Shown here piece after piece: positions 1 to 13,000 of a DNA stretch of 64,000 nt; within the stretch, counting starts at the first letter, position 1, and each line of letters starts with the position of its first letter. A program made the translations under genes and the position numbers. A model generated the notes under the pieces. It was given only the letters and a program-made list of their open reading frames with translations, ran no database searches and had not been told where the DNA came from. The DNA is from Amphibalanus amphitrite (lineage: Eukaryota > Arthropoda > Thecostraca > Balanomorpha > Balanidae), in the NCBI RefSeq assembly GCF_019059575.1, contig NW_024881518.1:1227501-1291500 (forward strand), in the 5' to 3' direction.

Positions 1-214
1 TACGCTGTTACGAGGGTGAGGGAACGCACTGGCCGAGCCGGCGTATAGCGTGGTCCGTTGGTTCATTAGCGGGTAGTGAGGTCGTATTCTTACTGCGTCT
101 GAGTTACGAGCGCCGCGGGCATAAGACGCTGCGGCTGTGAGGAGAGGTCTCTGTACGCGTTATGGACGCGGCAGAGGTTCCGTTTGGGTGGAGGACGCTC
201 ACTGAGAAAAATCC

Positions 215-600
215 TGACTCCGCATGACACCCCCAGGGGGAGTTCACCAAAACGACACCCTAAAACTCCCAGGTGGTACTCCTCATTACACCCCCTCCAA
301 AACTCTCCATTACACCCCAAAACTTCCCTCGAGAAACTCTCTGCAACTCTCCCTACTGTTCTAGAAAACTCTTCATTTCTCTCCTTTACCCTATCAAAAC
401 AAACAACATACTCCCTGAAACTCCCTTCCATTACTCTCAATGACTCTCTTACTGCCTCATAATTACTCCCAATTACTCCATTCCATTATTCCCCAAAATT
501 CCGTTTACAGCTTCATGGTATACCTCTATAGTTACTCCCCATCAAACTCACCCAAACTTCCCATCACTCCGCTCCAGCCCCCCCCCCCCCCCTCGAAAAT
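215..600. repeat. Degenerate pyrimidine-rich repeat tract
   Basis: The plus strand is packed with variants of an 'AACTCTCCATTACACCCC'-like motif, ending in a C-run near 578-592. Reverse-complement versions ('GGGAGTAATGGAGAGT') occur at about 2300-2320, and related text runs to about 2510. Long open frames on both strands here are low-complexity. No gene is supported, and the element type is unknown. Confidence 0.4.
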
Positions 601-818
601 AAATATTGGACGAATAGCGTAACCACCCAAAGCTCGTGTACCGAAGCACAGATAAAAAATATATTTCAAGTAATGTGTATTCATAGTCCGGGGCGGTGGG
701 AGGCTTCAAAAATTGACAAACGCTTTTGACATCCCGCCGCGGCACGCTCTCCGGGGATCTCACTCCATACCTATGCTACACGGTCGCGAGTTTTGATGTT
801 AAAAATCCAAAAGGCGGC

Positions 819-994
819 CTACCACAGCAGGAATGCTTGGTCTGGTGGTGCCGCTACCACCTCCTGGGCCTCGACGAATACTGCGTCTTCTTCGTCCGAC
901 TCTCCTTTCACGATGGTGGGATGGATATTTTGCGGGCCTCCGTTGGCTTCCGACGTGTCTTGCGGGATGCGATGCAGGCTCTCCAGCTCATCCT
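819..994 (-). CDS. Probable terminal coding exon of an unidentified minus-strand gene
   Basis: On the minus strand a canonical acceptor (a T-rich stretch ending TTTTGCAG, just right of 994) opens a 176-nt exon: two nucleotides that complete a codon, then 57 codons and a TAG stop. The predicted tail is acidic (a GESDEEDAVFVE run) and ends AFLLW, like an ordinary cytoplasmic C-terminus. I do not recognise the family. No upstream exon was found to the right with confidence; the GGAA tract and an inserted element occupy that side. Support is the splice acceptor, codon-like composition and a stop shortly before AT-richer sequence. It could be a chance open frame. Confidence 0.4.
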
Positions 995-1055
995 CTGCAA
1001 AATGTTAATCACCATGAAATTATAGGTACACTTAACATTGCGTGGGAGGAAATAG

Positions 1056-1256
1056 AGGAGAAAGAAAAAAGAGAAGGAGGGAAATAATGAAGGAGGGAGG
1101 GAAGGAAGGAAGGAAGGAAGGAAGGAAGGAAGGAAGGGAGGGAGGGAGGGAGAGAGGGAGAAAGAAAGGGAGAGAGAGGGGAGGGGAAGGAGGGAGTTGG
1201 GAAGGAAGCGAGGAAAGATGGAAGGAAGAAATGAGGGAGGAGACTGAGAGGTAGGC
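1056..1256. repeat. Polypurine (GGAA/GGGA) microsatellite
   Basis: About 200 nt are almost purely purine on the plus strand, with a perfect GGAA core at about 1100-1136 grading into GGGA/GAGA. It produces long artefactual open frames on both strands (Lys/Glu/Gly/Arg-rich on plus, Ser/Pro/Leu-rich on minus). The next 1.4 kb (1260-2700) shows no supportable gene. Confidence 0.95.
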
Positions 1257-2708
1257 AGATGAGACAAGATGGACGAGACGAGACACACGCGACCTGACAT
1301 GTTGGCACTGATACTGCATTTCCGCACATGATGTCAAAATAATGAAAGCAAGAGATTGCAAAGTTAGCATACTTTTTATGCACTACAATTTTGATAAAGT
1401 TAAGTTTCAGTGAAAGTCTAAAGGGCAAGTCAACAGCCTCCATCTTAGTTGCAGACACATTAGGGAAATGCTATAAAACGTACTTGAGCGCTCAAAAAGT
1501 TGAGCAGGTCGCTAAAAATAAGCTAAGGACGCGTTACACGCTGCATACGTACCCATGTTAACATTAAGAACGAACTTCATTTATGGATACTTTCTAAAAA
1601 AAATACAATTTAGACAAAATTTATTTAAACATGCTGGTTTGTCGGTGGTTTTCCCCATTGGGCAGTGGCAGTGGTAGGTAACTGATTTTTTATATATAGG
1701 GGCTAGGAAAATCAAGGCTTTTATGCCAAGATAGTTTAATTTTCTGACTCTGCTTTGAAAGCCCTTCAAATTTGATATTTGTCATTGACATGGGTATTAA
1801 AACAATTGGGCAATAACAATAGGATCCATGACGTGTAAAGCTTGTATAACCCTAACTTTCCAATTTATTCGAGGGAAAAAATGTATGATATTTGCCAATA
1901 TGTAGAAACTCAGAGCATGCTGTTTCCGATCTTTATCGCACTCAGGAACGAAACAAATCGATTACCCTTACACAGACCATTCCAGCCCATCAAGAACATG
2001 GGGTTACCATATGTTCTCATCACAGCATTATAACACTTTGCACTATAAAAGCATGATGAGAAATACAGCTAAGCTTACCTTTAAATCCAAAGTAAGGTCC
2101 AATTATCCGTCACTGTATACCTAGGTCAGGTCCGTCTAAGTCAACACGCTCTTCACTAACACCTCGCCCGCCGCCCGGCACAACGTGCTGTATACTACGC
2201 GCAAAAGATGGCGGCCACGGCAGCCTCGCGACGTATGCTAAAACCCCTTCGTAACTCCCCTTTTACTCCTGTCGGAACGTTCGGGAAAGGTTTTTCGGGA
2301 GTAATGGAGAGTTGCGTCACAGAGTTATGGGGTGTCACACATGGAGTCATTTTGCCATCCATTGAGAACTCTTGAAAACTCTTTCGCAAAATGAGGAAGG
2401 CTCAAAGTTACCCTAGAACACACTCAATAACTCTGCTGGAAAGGGTGTTATCGATGGTTTTCAGGAGTTTTCAGGGGAGCATTTTCAAGAGTTTTGACCC
2501 ATATGGAGTCAATTTTTTCTCAGTGCTAGAGCATGCTTGCATTCAGCGGAGACAAGTGAAGCTAAGTAAGAAGCAAAGTGAAGATAACGGAAATGGAGAT
2601 AAGCGACGGCTAAGTCAGGTGTGAAGAGAGCGAATACGATGCCTGTCTATAGCATATTAGGACCAGAACCAATGGGGTGACCTTAACATGAGCCGACATT
2701 GTCCTTAA

Positions 2709-3659
2709 CCCTAGAACGCCTAGGGGGGGGGTTGTATCAACCCCCCCCCCCTGAGGTTTTTCGAAGTGCATGCTAAACGGCTTGTCGTAGCGGGCTGAAT
2801 TTTTCAATACCCTCTGGGGCAACCTTTGCGCATCTTTTGCTGAAAAAAAATTGATCGGGTCATGTCAGGTCACGGAGTTATGACGTCATAAGAGGTACAG
2901 CCTTCGGCCGACAGTTACCAAACGTGTGCGCCGAATCCCTAGGTTTTCTGCCGGTGATACCCACATTGTTTGATAGATCATGATGAAACTTCCCATGCAT
3001 GTTGGGGCAAGCATTGGCTATCGTGTGGTGCAAGAAAATTGACCGGGTCAGGTCAGATCACGGAGCTATGACGTCACAAGAAGAACAGCGTCCGGTACTA
3101 TTTTTGAAAAGCGCCCGAACCACTATTTTGCTAATTCTTGTCACCTCAATGGGAATATGCAGCAATATTAGCTTCTATAGGGAGCAAATGGACCTCCCAA
3201 ATCCATAAATACAATCAGATTTCAAAAATTTAAATTTTGATTTTTCGAATTTCTGCCGCCGACTGTGACCTTGCCGACTTCCGGCGCTCCCAACGCGCCA
3301 TTTTTAGAGCTAGGGAAACGAAATACATACCAAACGATAGAAAATTGATCAAGGAACACGATAGTGAAGGTTTCAAGTCGATATCTCCCACCGTTTTGCC
3401 GCAATCGCCGCGGAAAGTTGAAAAAGTTTGATTTTTTCGGAAAATTTGACCTTTGACCGGTCATAAGTAGGTCAAATGTTGACCTAGGACCAAAAAATAT
3501 ACCACCAATCGCGAGATCTCGTTGAGAGCAATCCGTTGGTTTTTTTCCGCTAAGCTCTACGACCTTCCGTTTCGAAACGCCAGGGGGGGGGGGGGGGTCG
3601 TAACAACCCCCCCCCCCCTGGTCGTTCGTGTTATGAGAAATGGCCTGGTCGTGCGAGGG
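2709..3659. mobile_element. TTAA-flanked non-autonomous element with subterminal palindromes (copy a)
   Basis: The element begins CCCTAGAACGCC and ends with the inverted form of CCCTCGCACGACC. It is flanked on both sides by TTAA (2705-2708 and 3660-3663). Just inside each end is a G-run, a short palindromic loop and a C-run (about 2720-2752 and 3584-3619). TTAA targets and CCCT termini are piggyBac hallmarks. No transposase is encoded in its 951 bp, so it would be a MITE. Confidence 0.8.
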
Positions 3660-4142
3660 TTAACCCACACCTGTTAGAGAAGGGTTACGCCGTCCGTACC
3701 TCCTCAGCCCACTGCACTGGACCGTGACACTTCGAACCCGCTGTTCGCTCGGCAAGCCGGTGTGAGTTGTGACTCTTCTCAGTCTCTGTTTGTCGAGCTG
3801 TTCGGGCCGTGACGGCAGAGTGCGGCACCGTTGTGGTACCCAGGAACGGTCATACATTATGTATGAGACCACATTGGTCATGGTCCAGAGAGGAGGCTGT
3901 CGGAGATTTTCCCTTTCTGAACGTGATGAAACACTGAGGTAGTCTCAAACTGGGACAGACAGGCTGACTATGTATAGTGTACATCCAGTGCCGCAACTCG
4001 TCACGTGGATAATATGATATATCCGACGGCCTATCATTGGGAGCATCGAAGTGCTAAGCATAAAGCAAGAATAGATCTCGTAATGTCCTCTCCATACAGT
4101 CAGTCAGGCTCTGTGGATTGTTGTGCGTCTGCCAGCTCTCAG

Positions 4143-4275
4143 CGGGTGCCTAACGAGGGGCGGAGTCCGCCAGAGAAGGAGAGAAAGTCGCCGGGAGGCA
4201 CGCACAGGGCGCGACTGTCAGCCGAGGGCAGGTCCTCGGGCTGGGCGGCGCAGTCAGAGACCTCACTTGGAGATG
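4143..4275 (+). CDS. Possible upstream exon of the membrane-protein gene
   Basis: An acceptor (GCCAGCTCTCAG, ending at 4142) and a donor (GATG|GTAAAC at 4276) bound 133 nt that are open in one frame. The exon enters in phase 0 and leaves one nucleotide, which is exactly what the next exon at 4657 needs. The 44 encoded residues are basic and serine-rich, unlike a typical ectodomain, and the donor is weak. It could be an alternative exon or a chance open stretch. Confidence 0.3.
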
Positions 4276-4656
4276 GTAAACGACTCTCGGGGAAAGTGGC
4301 ACTCTCCCGTCATTTGCGTGATTAATTAACTTGCATTGTGCCCCGCCGAGTCCCGAAAGCGCAGAAAGACGGGAAAACATGACCGTCAACTTTTATCGGC
4401 TATTGTGAAGATAGTGAGCAGCGAAACGAACTCTAAAATGTCGCTAGAAATAAGTCGTACTTAATTCTTAGTGTCATGGCAGTCAAACGATGTTATTGAT
4501 GATGGGTGTGAACTGACCATAGTTCATGGCTGCCAGTCTGAGTATGAGCCTGCAAGGTTCACATTACTCTATCTCAATTCACCCCTGCCTCGCCTCTGCA
4601 AGCACCACACCCACCTCCCCTCTCTCTCCATCTAACCCCCACCCCGCTCTCCCCAG

Positions 4657-7600
4657 CGCACCGTTTTCTGGACACAGCGGATCTAACCACCGGCGAGTTG
4701 GCCGCCCTGGTGACCGCTCTGCTCGTGGCTGCCGTCTGTATCGGACTGGCCATCGGCGCCTTCATGTATCTCCGACTGAGGCGGAAAATGGACCCACTCA
4801 GGGAGCGGCTACACCACAGGGAGCCAGGTCAGTGGATGGGGGACAGAAAGTAGACGGGAGACAGTACGATGGACGGAAGGACAAAAAGTGGACGGGGGAC
4901 AGGCCAGTGGACGGGGCGGGGCGGGAAGTGGACGGTGAACAGGGGCATTTGGTGGAAGACACGGTAAGTAAGTACGAGTATTAACCCTCGCATGTGTGCG
5001 GCGTTTTCCAGCTTCTAATGTGTAGGGGGGGGTCGGTTGGACCCCCCCCTTGCCGTTTGGCCCCTGATCGAGCTAGAGCTTCGCGGAAAAAACGAGCGTG
5101 TTGCCCGTGACGAGAGGAAGCCGATGATACCCAATTTTAAGGTCCTAGGTCATTGGTTGACCTTCCAGGTCAGGTCAATGACCCAAAGTCGGGAAAATCG
5201 GGACCTGTTAGAAAGTCGTAAAGTGTGGCTGCTAAGGGGTTTTTCGGGGTGCTGATCACGAATATCGTGTTAGTTTTGATCACAGATGATGTCTTGAAGC
5301 ATTTAGACCAGGTCGGGTCAGGTCAGGTCAGGTCAACCAGTAGGCGTCGTGACGGGTATTCGTAGTACGTGTCAACCACCTCTGACAGCTTCGTAACATG
5401 TTACGAAGTCACCAAAACTACTTCGTAAATGTTCAAATGGTTGCTAAATTCGAATTCAGCTCAAAAAACTAGCCTAGAAACATGTAAAACTCGAAAAAGT
5501 GAACCGAGGTCACCCGAGGTCACCAAAGGTCAATGACCTGACCTGACCTTCAGGTGACCTTGACACCCACGGGAGTAACATCAAATCACATGTTTGAACG
5601 TTTGAAACCACGAAAAGCTTGCAAACGCGCGGCTAGTGCGAGCCGACATACGCGAAATCGCGATTCCGGCCAAACATGGTCTCGGAAAAGAGGTCACAGG
5701 TCAAAGGTCATTTGGGTCAGGGTCATGAAATTTTCAGGGTAGGTGTAAAATTGATCAATGCGAGGGTACTGAAAGTTTCGTCGCGATCGGCCGCTTTTTA
5801 CGCGAGTTATTTGCGAAAAACCATGGGGGGGGGGTCCATCCGACCCCCCCCTACACATGCGAGGGTTAAGGAGATATATCAGCGACAGTGTACCCAAAAT
5901 GTTTATGATTTACTTCTTATATATTGATAGGTACTCAAATGATACACATTTGAGGTTGGTGTTACTTTTACATCCCTAGCTGCAGTCATTGAAGTTTGGT
6001 GCTACTGGCTTGTGCGGAACTGCAGTCGCCGATAGCTTGTGCTACTGTCTGGTCTGCTGCGCCGTTGCAGTCTCCGTAGATTTTGCTGCTACCTTGCTGT
6101 GTAGAATTGCAGTCTTCTCTTTGTGTTTACCGTCATGCAAGTACCTGTCACACCACATAAGTCACATACGAGTACGAGTACGAGGAGGGGACTCGTATGA
6201 TATAATCTACTTGTGACCCGTGTGACCTGATCTCCCACAGGCCCTATAGACCTGGAGTGGTACAGTTTGTGACCGTGTGACCTGGAGTGGTACAGTTTGT
6301 GACCGTGTGACCTCCCACAGACCCTCTGGACCTGGAGCGGGTACAATTTGTGACCCGAGTGCGCGCCCTGCGACCAGAGATCGGCACCTTTCTCAGCCTG
6401 CTGTCGGATCCGCGGCCACCCAGTCGCTACTCTACTGAGGAGGGGACCGGCCGCAGCAGTCGACACACACTCAGGTGAGACTGAGGGAGGAAAGGACAGG
6501 AGAAGGAAAGGGAGAGAAAAGGGAGGGAGAAGGAAAGACAAAGATAGAAGTCGGAAGGTCGGCAAAGGCGACTGGCTGCTTGCTTGTAAGGGAGGGAGCT
6601 GTTTTGAACATATAGGACGATAAAATATCGAGGAAGACTGGCGCTATTGTGGTAGCATTTCTCTCTCAACACAATGTCCGTTCGTCTTTTCTTGTACCTA
6701 TGATCGTCTGTCGTTCCGTTTCTATCTGTCTGTCCTAAGTCCTAACCGCTCGCCGTGTTCCAGAACCAGCCAGCCGTCCTCCGCCGACAGCCGCACCAGT
6801 CAGCAGGACCTGAGACGGCTGCTGGCACTGCTGGCCAGCCGCGAGCAGCAGCTGCGCCAGCCGCCTGCTGACTGGCAGCGGCTGCTGGACTGGGCCGAGC
6901 GGCTGCTGAGGAAACACCGCCACGCCAGGCCCAGCAGCAAGGTCAGAGCGGGAGCGAGGGCTGGACGCGGCGGAGCGGCGCCGGTGTCTTGGAGTAGTCA
7001 CTGAGAGTAAAAGTAGATACTAGATTGGTTCTTAAAAGTTTTTTTTTTTTACAAGACCGCTGATGTATTTGTGTAGTGTGTTGGGAATGGGCACTCTCAT
7101 GTGTAGGGTTTCAGGAACCTTTCTCATTACTTGCTGTCTTTTTTATTAGTTGTATTATCTCCACATTAGGTGTAGTCTCTAATGATTCATCATTCATTAG
7201 ATGACAACATGCCGCCGACATCCACCCGCATCGTCGCCCACTGCCTAGTGTGCTCACTAGTTGCCGTGTACCCACAACCAAAGCGTCAATCTCAGCGCAT
7301 CTGACCAAGTTTCCCCTCCCCAGGTCAGCGGACCGTCTCCGCCACACGTGGAGTACCTGCCACGGTCGGTGACTCCCGCGTCCCGCCGGCCACGGCCTAC
7401 CTCCGCCGCTACCGGCGGGCGGCCACTCACCAGTGCCACAGGCTCCTTCTTCAGCCTGACTCAAACGGTCATCGAAGAGGAGGACACCGATCCGGCGGGC
7501 CCGAGCAGCCTGCCGCTGGCGGGCGCGCGTCGCTCGCGGGGCCGGCCCAGCCGCGCGGTGCCGCTGAGTCGTGTGCGGCGGACCGGCAGCCGGAGGTGGC

Positions 7601-8097
7601 GCGCCCCGGGCCGACGCCGCACGGACAGCGCGCCCGGAGGTCTGTCCCGGCCGGCTGTGTTCGTCCACCGGGTGAACGGCGGCCAGGGGTCCGTCTGGGG
7701 CCGGCCAGGCTCGGCGCCGCTCTCGGCAGCGCCCACCGGAGGCGCGCACTCGACCCTGCCCTCGGGGGCCGGGGTGGACACTGCCACAGCGCCGGGGTCT
7801 GGTCTGAGACCGGCCACCGCCGAGCCTCGGCCCACCTACCGCGACTGGCCCCTGGACCGGCTCCGGCACCTCAGCCAGGCACCGGCGGCGGTCCGACCGC
7901 GCCCCCGGCCCCGCTCGCGGCGCAGCGCGGCCGCGGGCAGCGGAGCACTGACGAAACTATCCGTGGGTAGTGCCGCGCCGCTCCTGTGGCCGCCACGGCA
8001 CGAGGATGGCGGGCTGCACAGTGATGTCATTGAACAGGAGGGCACCAGCTTCAGCGGACGGTACCTGCATCCGCAGGACCTCAGCACGGTGCTGTAA
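4657..8097 (+). CDS. Single-pass membrane protein, C-terminal part (four exons)
   Basis: The exons are 4657-4827, 6321-6474, 6764-6941 and 7324-8097, ending in TAA. All junctions are GT-AG, and the phases (1, 2, 0) match without adjustment. Exon 1 carries a transmembrane helix (from about LAALVTALLVAAVCIGLAIG) followed by a basic stop-transfer (RLRRKM). Later exons encode about 165 residues with helical stretches and then a long Arg/Pro/Ser-rich tail; the last exon alone has 257 codons. The protein ends STVL, a class I PDZ ligand by pattern. The extracellular part must lie upstream, and only one doubtful exon (4143-4275) is visible. Cadherin-like adhesion receptors have this layout, but no diagnostic domain is in view, so I do not name it. 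The first intron contains a TTAA element; the acceptor of exon 2 has a duplicated decoy. Confidence 0.75.
4828..4935 (+). repeat. Short minisatellite just after a splice donor
   Basis: Degenerate units of roughly 18 nt (GTGGACGGGGGACAG and variants) repeat about six times, starting at the donor of the exon that ends at 4827. No coding role is seen. Confidence 0.6.
4985..5865. mobile_element. TTAA-flanked non-autonomous element with subterminal palindromes (copy b)
   Basis: Termini are CCCTCGCATGTGT in inverted orientation, flanked by TTAA at 4981-4984 and 5866-5869. G-run/C-run palindromes lie at about 5024-5048 and 5825-5851. The 881-bp element sits wholly in the first visible intron of the membrane-protein gene. 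Its interior has repeated AGGTCA-type half-sites (5309-5336 and 5510-5560). No ORF of note. Confidence 0.85.
6233..6320 (+). repeat. Partial duplication of a splice acceptor and exon start
   Basis: The intron immediately before the exon at 6321 contains an earlier TCCCACAG (ending 6240) followed by a copy of the exon start (ACCTGGAGTGG-TACAGTTTGTGACC), then a second tandem copy of about 30 nt. Joining the previous exon to the 6240 acceptor meets an in-frame TGA after about ten codons, so this acceptor would give a truncated product. Confidence 0.75.
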
Positions 8098-8897
8098 GAG
8101 CGAGTGAGCGGCGAGCGGTATCAGCGACCTCTGAAGGAAGTGGCGACAACCGTCACCCTTGTGGCAGGGCGAGGGGTGCTGGCCTGCCGCTACTTGTACT
8201 GTGATGATGCCTGATGAAAAGGTGCGGTATGCGATGCATCACAAGTTTTATAGCAAAAATGCGCGTCTACAACGAATGGTGTGTGGGTAAGAACTTATCT
8301 ATGATCTGTTTCTGTTAGATCTAAAGAAACCGGCCGCGTTATAAAGTCTCCATGGACGGTACCTGTAGGAAATAGGAATACATGGCCTGAATGAGTGCGA
8401 CCATGAGGTGAGATTATATTTGGGAATGGCGATTGGTGGACATTTTTGACTTGTTTTCTCGGATCTGTCAGTCACCTGAACGAGGGATGAACGGATGGAG
8501 ATTGTCCATACGAGCGACGCGATGTGGGACTCTAAGATCTAGTCGTGTATCTACCGATAGATGTCGCCACAAGAGGGGACCGTATTCGGGAGCTGAAGCT
8601 TGGGTTTTCGAGTTCGCCAGCTAGTGCGCGGTACAATGCTCCACATTATGTATTAAATGCATATTATCCGCTGAAAATGGAGGGTGTATTTTCATGCTTT
8701 TCATTTGACGCTCAAATTTCGAGTGTGCTGCTGGCCTATTGGGGTAATACAATGTCCAGAAAATGTGATTGGTCTTCGTGCGCTCTAAGGCTGGTCTTGA
8801 GACTCAAGACATGATTCGAATAGTAAAGTACCTGCACCTTAATCTTAACAGTCAAACGCTTATGCGTGCACCGATTTGTCACTCACACCATCTCTCT

Positions 8898-8952
8898 TCT
8901 CTCTCTGTCTGTCTGTCTGTCTGTCTCTCCCTCCCTCCCTCCCTCCCTCCAC
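8898..8952. repeat. (TCTG)n/(CCCT)n compound microsatellite
   Basis: Short CTGT repeats pass directly into CCCT repeats. The surrounding 8.1-10.05 kb has no exon I can support. Confidence 0.9.
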
Positions 8953-10059
8953 GAAACCACGCCTCAGCAGTTAACTTCCACCATTCCAAACACAAGTCTC
9001 CTGGATGACCATGGGTGTATTTGTGACGCTGTGTGGGGGGACAGAATGACCGATGACCTTTGGCGATGACTGATCCTCGACGCGATGAGTCCGCTGAACC
9101 GTCGGCCGGCCGGGCCGTCCAGACTCACTCTTCTTCCGCTTCTTTCCTTCCCTCCTCGAAACTCCTGTGTCGGGTCGCGGCACCAGGGCCTGTGTATTGT
9201 CGCGCTCGACCGCTCACACCACTGCGGAATCCGCTGAGCGGTCGGCGCAGAGGCCGACGCTCTCCGCGTGGACCCACCTCGACGACACGGAGTGAAGCAT
9301 GACAAACACTGGCGAAACACTCACGAAACGCCGCTGAAACGCGTTTAACGCGCAATCGGCACCGAATCGGCACCGCGAAATGGCGCGTATGTATGGCGCG
9401 CGAATTTCCTGTTAAAATAGCGCCCACGCGACACGGACACGCAGCGACACCTGTGGACGACACACCGAACTGAGCGGTCGATCGTGCTGCCGCCTTTCGG
9501 AGACCCGGTGAGTCATCAGCGGGCGGGTTAGACCTGAAATAGAGACACGAACAGAGGTTAGGGTCAGCTAAGACAAAATATTGAACAGATTTGATGGCGG
9601 TATCTTTCAGGTGTTTTCACAGTAACAGTTTAACGTTGTATGCATGATTCCGACTGTAGTGCGGTGGAAAATGTCTGAGCATGAAATATGGCAACAACAA
9701 ATCTAAACAAAATCATGTAACAAATGCAACAAATGCAGATGCAATGCAAAACACTTACATCACACGATTTTACCACATACATCCACCCTTGAAAAAGGTT
9801 CCCCATGAAAAAGAATTGCTTAACGCACCAAAGGAGTTAATTATATTGTCCCATCCCACGTACAATTTACACATATAACTACTTCCGTAGTACGGGTCTC
9901 GGGATGACTTAAGTCTCGTCCTCCTCGCTCCCCTTCCCTCACATACGGCAGTAGAAACAATGAGTTTCCGAGCGCGTCCTCAGATATTATATGCAGTGTA
10001 CAATGTGCACACTGCACAGCAAACTTCAGCTCCCCTTTCCGCCACTCACCTAGCCGTTT

Positions 10060-13000
10060 CTATTTGGCCGAGTTGACGTAGGCGTCCAGCTCGGCGTCCA
10101 GCTCCTCAGCGGTGGCGGGCTTCTTCTTCTCGCGCTGCCGGCCGCCGCCCCGGCCGCCGGTGCCGCCGCCACGGTTACCGCGCGAGCTGCCGCGGCCCCG
10201 GCCCCGGCCACCGCCACCGCCGCCGCCACCGCGAGGCTGGCGGGGACTGGCGCCCAGCCGGCCGCCCATGCCGCCGCCGCCCCCGCCGCCGCCCAGCTGG
10301 TCGGTGGCGAGCTCCAGCTTCATCGGCCGGCCTGGAGGGGTCAGAGGAGGCAGTCAGATGGTGATAGAGCGCCACAGGACTCAGGGAGTTAAAGGTAGTA
10401 ATCGACCGCCAGTTCAAGGGCAGGGGTATTGCCATTGCTCGAGTTCGGAAAATGCCCTAAAGCTGGTCCTTATAAAAGGAGATGACAAAAAGATGACGAT
10501 AATTGATTTCGAACGGCGCCAGGACCGCAATGGCCAACATCCAGCCACGCTGATAAAGGGGCGTTTATATGATCAAATGGAAATAAAAGTGTATGACGAT
10601 CGGTGGCCACAGTGGGGATTCAACACTTCAGTAGCACTGGGAACCTTGCAAGAACAGCCGTCAACTTTATGATTCACCCTCACACTGACATATCTCAGCC
10701 TGTTGCCCACAAGCACCGACACGTCTTACCTTCCATCGGCACCCCGTTACTCCCCCACGCGCGACACTCACCGTCTAGAGGCACGCCGCCGTACTGTTTC
10801 ATGGCGCGCACGGCGTCACTGCGCCGCTCAAACACCACCTGTGCCGTGCCCATGGAGCGGCCGGACCGGTCGTAGTGAACCGCTGCCGAGCGCATCGGTC
10901 CAAACTCCCCGAACAGCTCCTGTGCAGGACAGGGGGAGAGTGGTTACACGTCGCCAAAACGACCGCAGGTGGCACTGGTCATGTGTGGATTTGGGTTTGG
11001 AAAATTGATATTGTTATAACATTGCGACTTTGTAATTGTGAAAATGTGCAAAAGCCAAAATGAAAAAGACTGAGCAAGGTAGAAAAACTGGCATTTTGTC
11101 GATTAATGGTTAAAGACGTATGCTGTCATTCTCCCCGGTAATCAGACAGCATAGATAGGTAATCGCACATGTGGTCGTGCACTAATGCCTGCACAAGACG
11201 AGAGGGGCATGGGGGTAATGTGTAATCTGAGAACCAGAACCACGCAACAGGGATGAGGATGCGAGCAGTGAACACGGACACAGGTCAGTCCGCAACGAAT
11301 GTTTATAGGGAAACACAGTAAATTAAACATCTCTGACGACACACTGACCACTGACAAATTAACACTAATATACACATTGCTCACTCTCACAGACATCCAT
11401 CAACTACCAACCAAAGCATTTAAAGTCACAACAGGCAACACAACCTGCCTCATACGTACTCGTACAACGGGGCACCTACCTTGACATCGGCGTCGGTGAC
11501 CCCAAAGTCCAGATTGGAGATCATCAGTTTGGTGGTGTCCTGCCCGCTGCGTCGGCGCACCTCGCCTCGTCCGGCGCCGCCCCCCTCGTACATGTCGTGG
11601 GACCACCGGTCGTCCACATTGCCCTGAGACAGCGATAATGGGTCACGTTTACACAGAGAGTTCAAATTACAGAAATCATTCAGCAGGCTTTTTCACATTT
11701 GAAGACTTAATTACTGTAAAATGAAGGGTCTTGTAGTTATGAACTTCATGCTTATTAGAATATTGATTATATTGTCCCATAATATTGATTATGTTGCTCC
11801 ACCTTGCAGAAACTGAAATCTGGAGGTCTAAAAAATAAAATTCTATTACTATACATTTGCAGCAAATGCCAGCCTGCTGCACCCAAAAGATGTTTTTTTT
11901 TTCTAAAAAAGAAAGAAAACTCAAGAACTTTTAGCTGGAACAGTTTGGCTTTAACTGCATGGCATTGCAAAAGGAATCAAACTCTTAAGACTTCAGAACT
12001 GAAGAAACTTTTTTGAAGCATTACCCCAAAAGCCTCTGGGACTCCCCTCCTGGGCGCTGTCTGGCTGCCTACTATTTTGTGAGATGATGACACAATCCGC
12101 AAGTAGACATCACAAGCGATGGCATTGGCTCACATACAAGCCAAAAACTAACGGAGGCCCTCAGGACCAAGATGGTGGGGTCATATATTGAGCAAACTGT
12201 ATCATGGATATTGAGAGATTTGCAGATCTCAAATGATCATTGGGGGTCTCTTTTGGCTTTATTACTTTTATCTATTTATTTCAACTTCATCACCACTTGC
12301 GTTACTAAATACCTGTCACTCATTCTAGAAAAAGAACCCATTCCCACAGTAAGTGAGATTGCAATGGACTGAAGAGTTGCGAATAAAATTCCTAAGAACA
12401 AAAATTAAGATAGCTTGTTTAATGCCAATAATATTAACCACCCTGAAACCCATAAATATACATACAACTTTCAACAAAAGCCGGAACGATCATGCTTAGC
12501 ACTGCTTTTGTCAAATGCGGTGGTGAGTGGCACACTCCTAGTGCTTCTTCATCTTTCAATCATACACCCCAACATCCACACAGCACACAGGCACAGTAGG
12601 ACATACTACATCACATCCAGGGGCATGGGTAGGTACATGAAAATTGCATGTGACATCCATGGGCGTCGAAACCGGGGGGGACGGGGGGGACGCGTCCCCC
12701 CCAGTCGAGGAATCCGGGGGGGGGGACGTCCCCCGCAAAATATCCCCATGAATGATTTAAAAAGCGACCTACGACATTGGTGTATTGTCGTTTTGGGATG
12801 AAATTGCGGATACCTACTCGGATACCATTCGCTCTCGCGCTCTCGGCTTGGACGGACGTGCTTTGTCGAGCTCCGTGACCTATCGCACATCCGTAATTCC
12901 TTGCTAACATGCCTAACTTACACCACTCCCCACCGCCACAACGCCGAACGAAACAAAAGCAGCTATCAGCAGAACGCGTTACGGCTTCCGTTACGCCCGT

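Noticed and set aside
908-1458. Ser/Pro/Leu-rich open frames of 110-150 codons on the minus strand
   Set aside because: Translation of the GGAA microsatellite; no domain and no splice context.
4526-4984. 152-codon plus-strand frame overlapping the transmembrane exon
   Set aside because: A different frame from the spliced exon, running into the intronic minisatellite; the spliced frame has the membrane helix and matching phases.
7111-7869. 252-codon minus-strand frame opposite the last exon of the membrane-protein gene
   Set aside because: It is the complement of a GC-rich exon with validated splice phase on the plus strand; no independent support.
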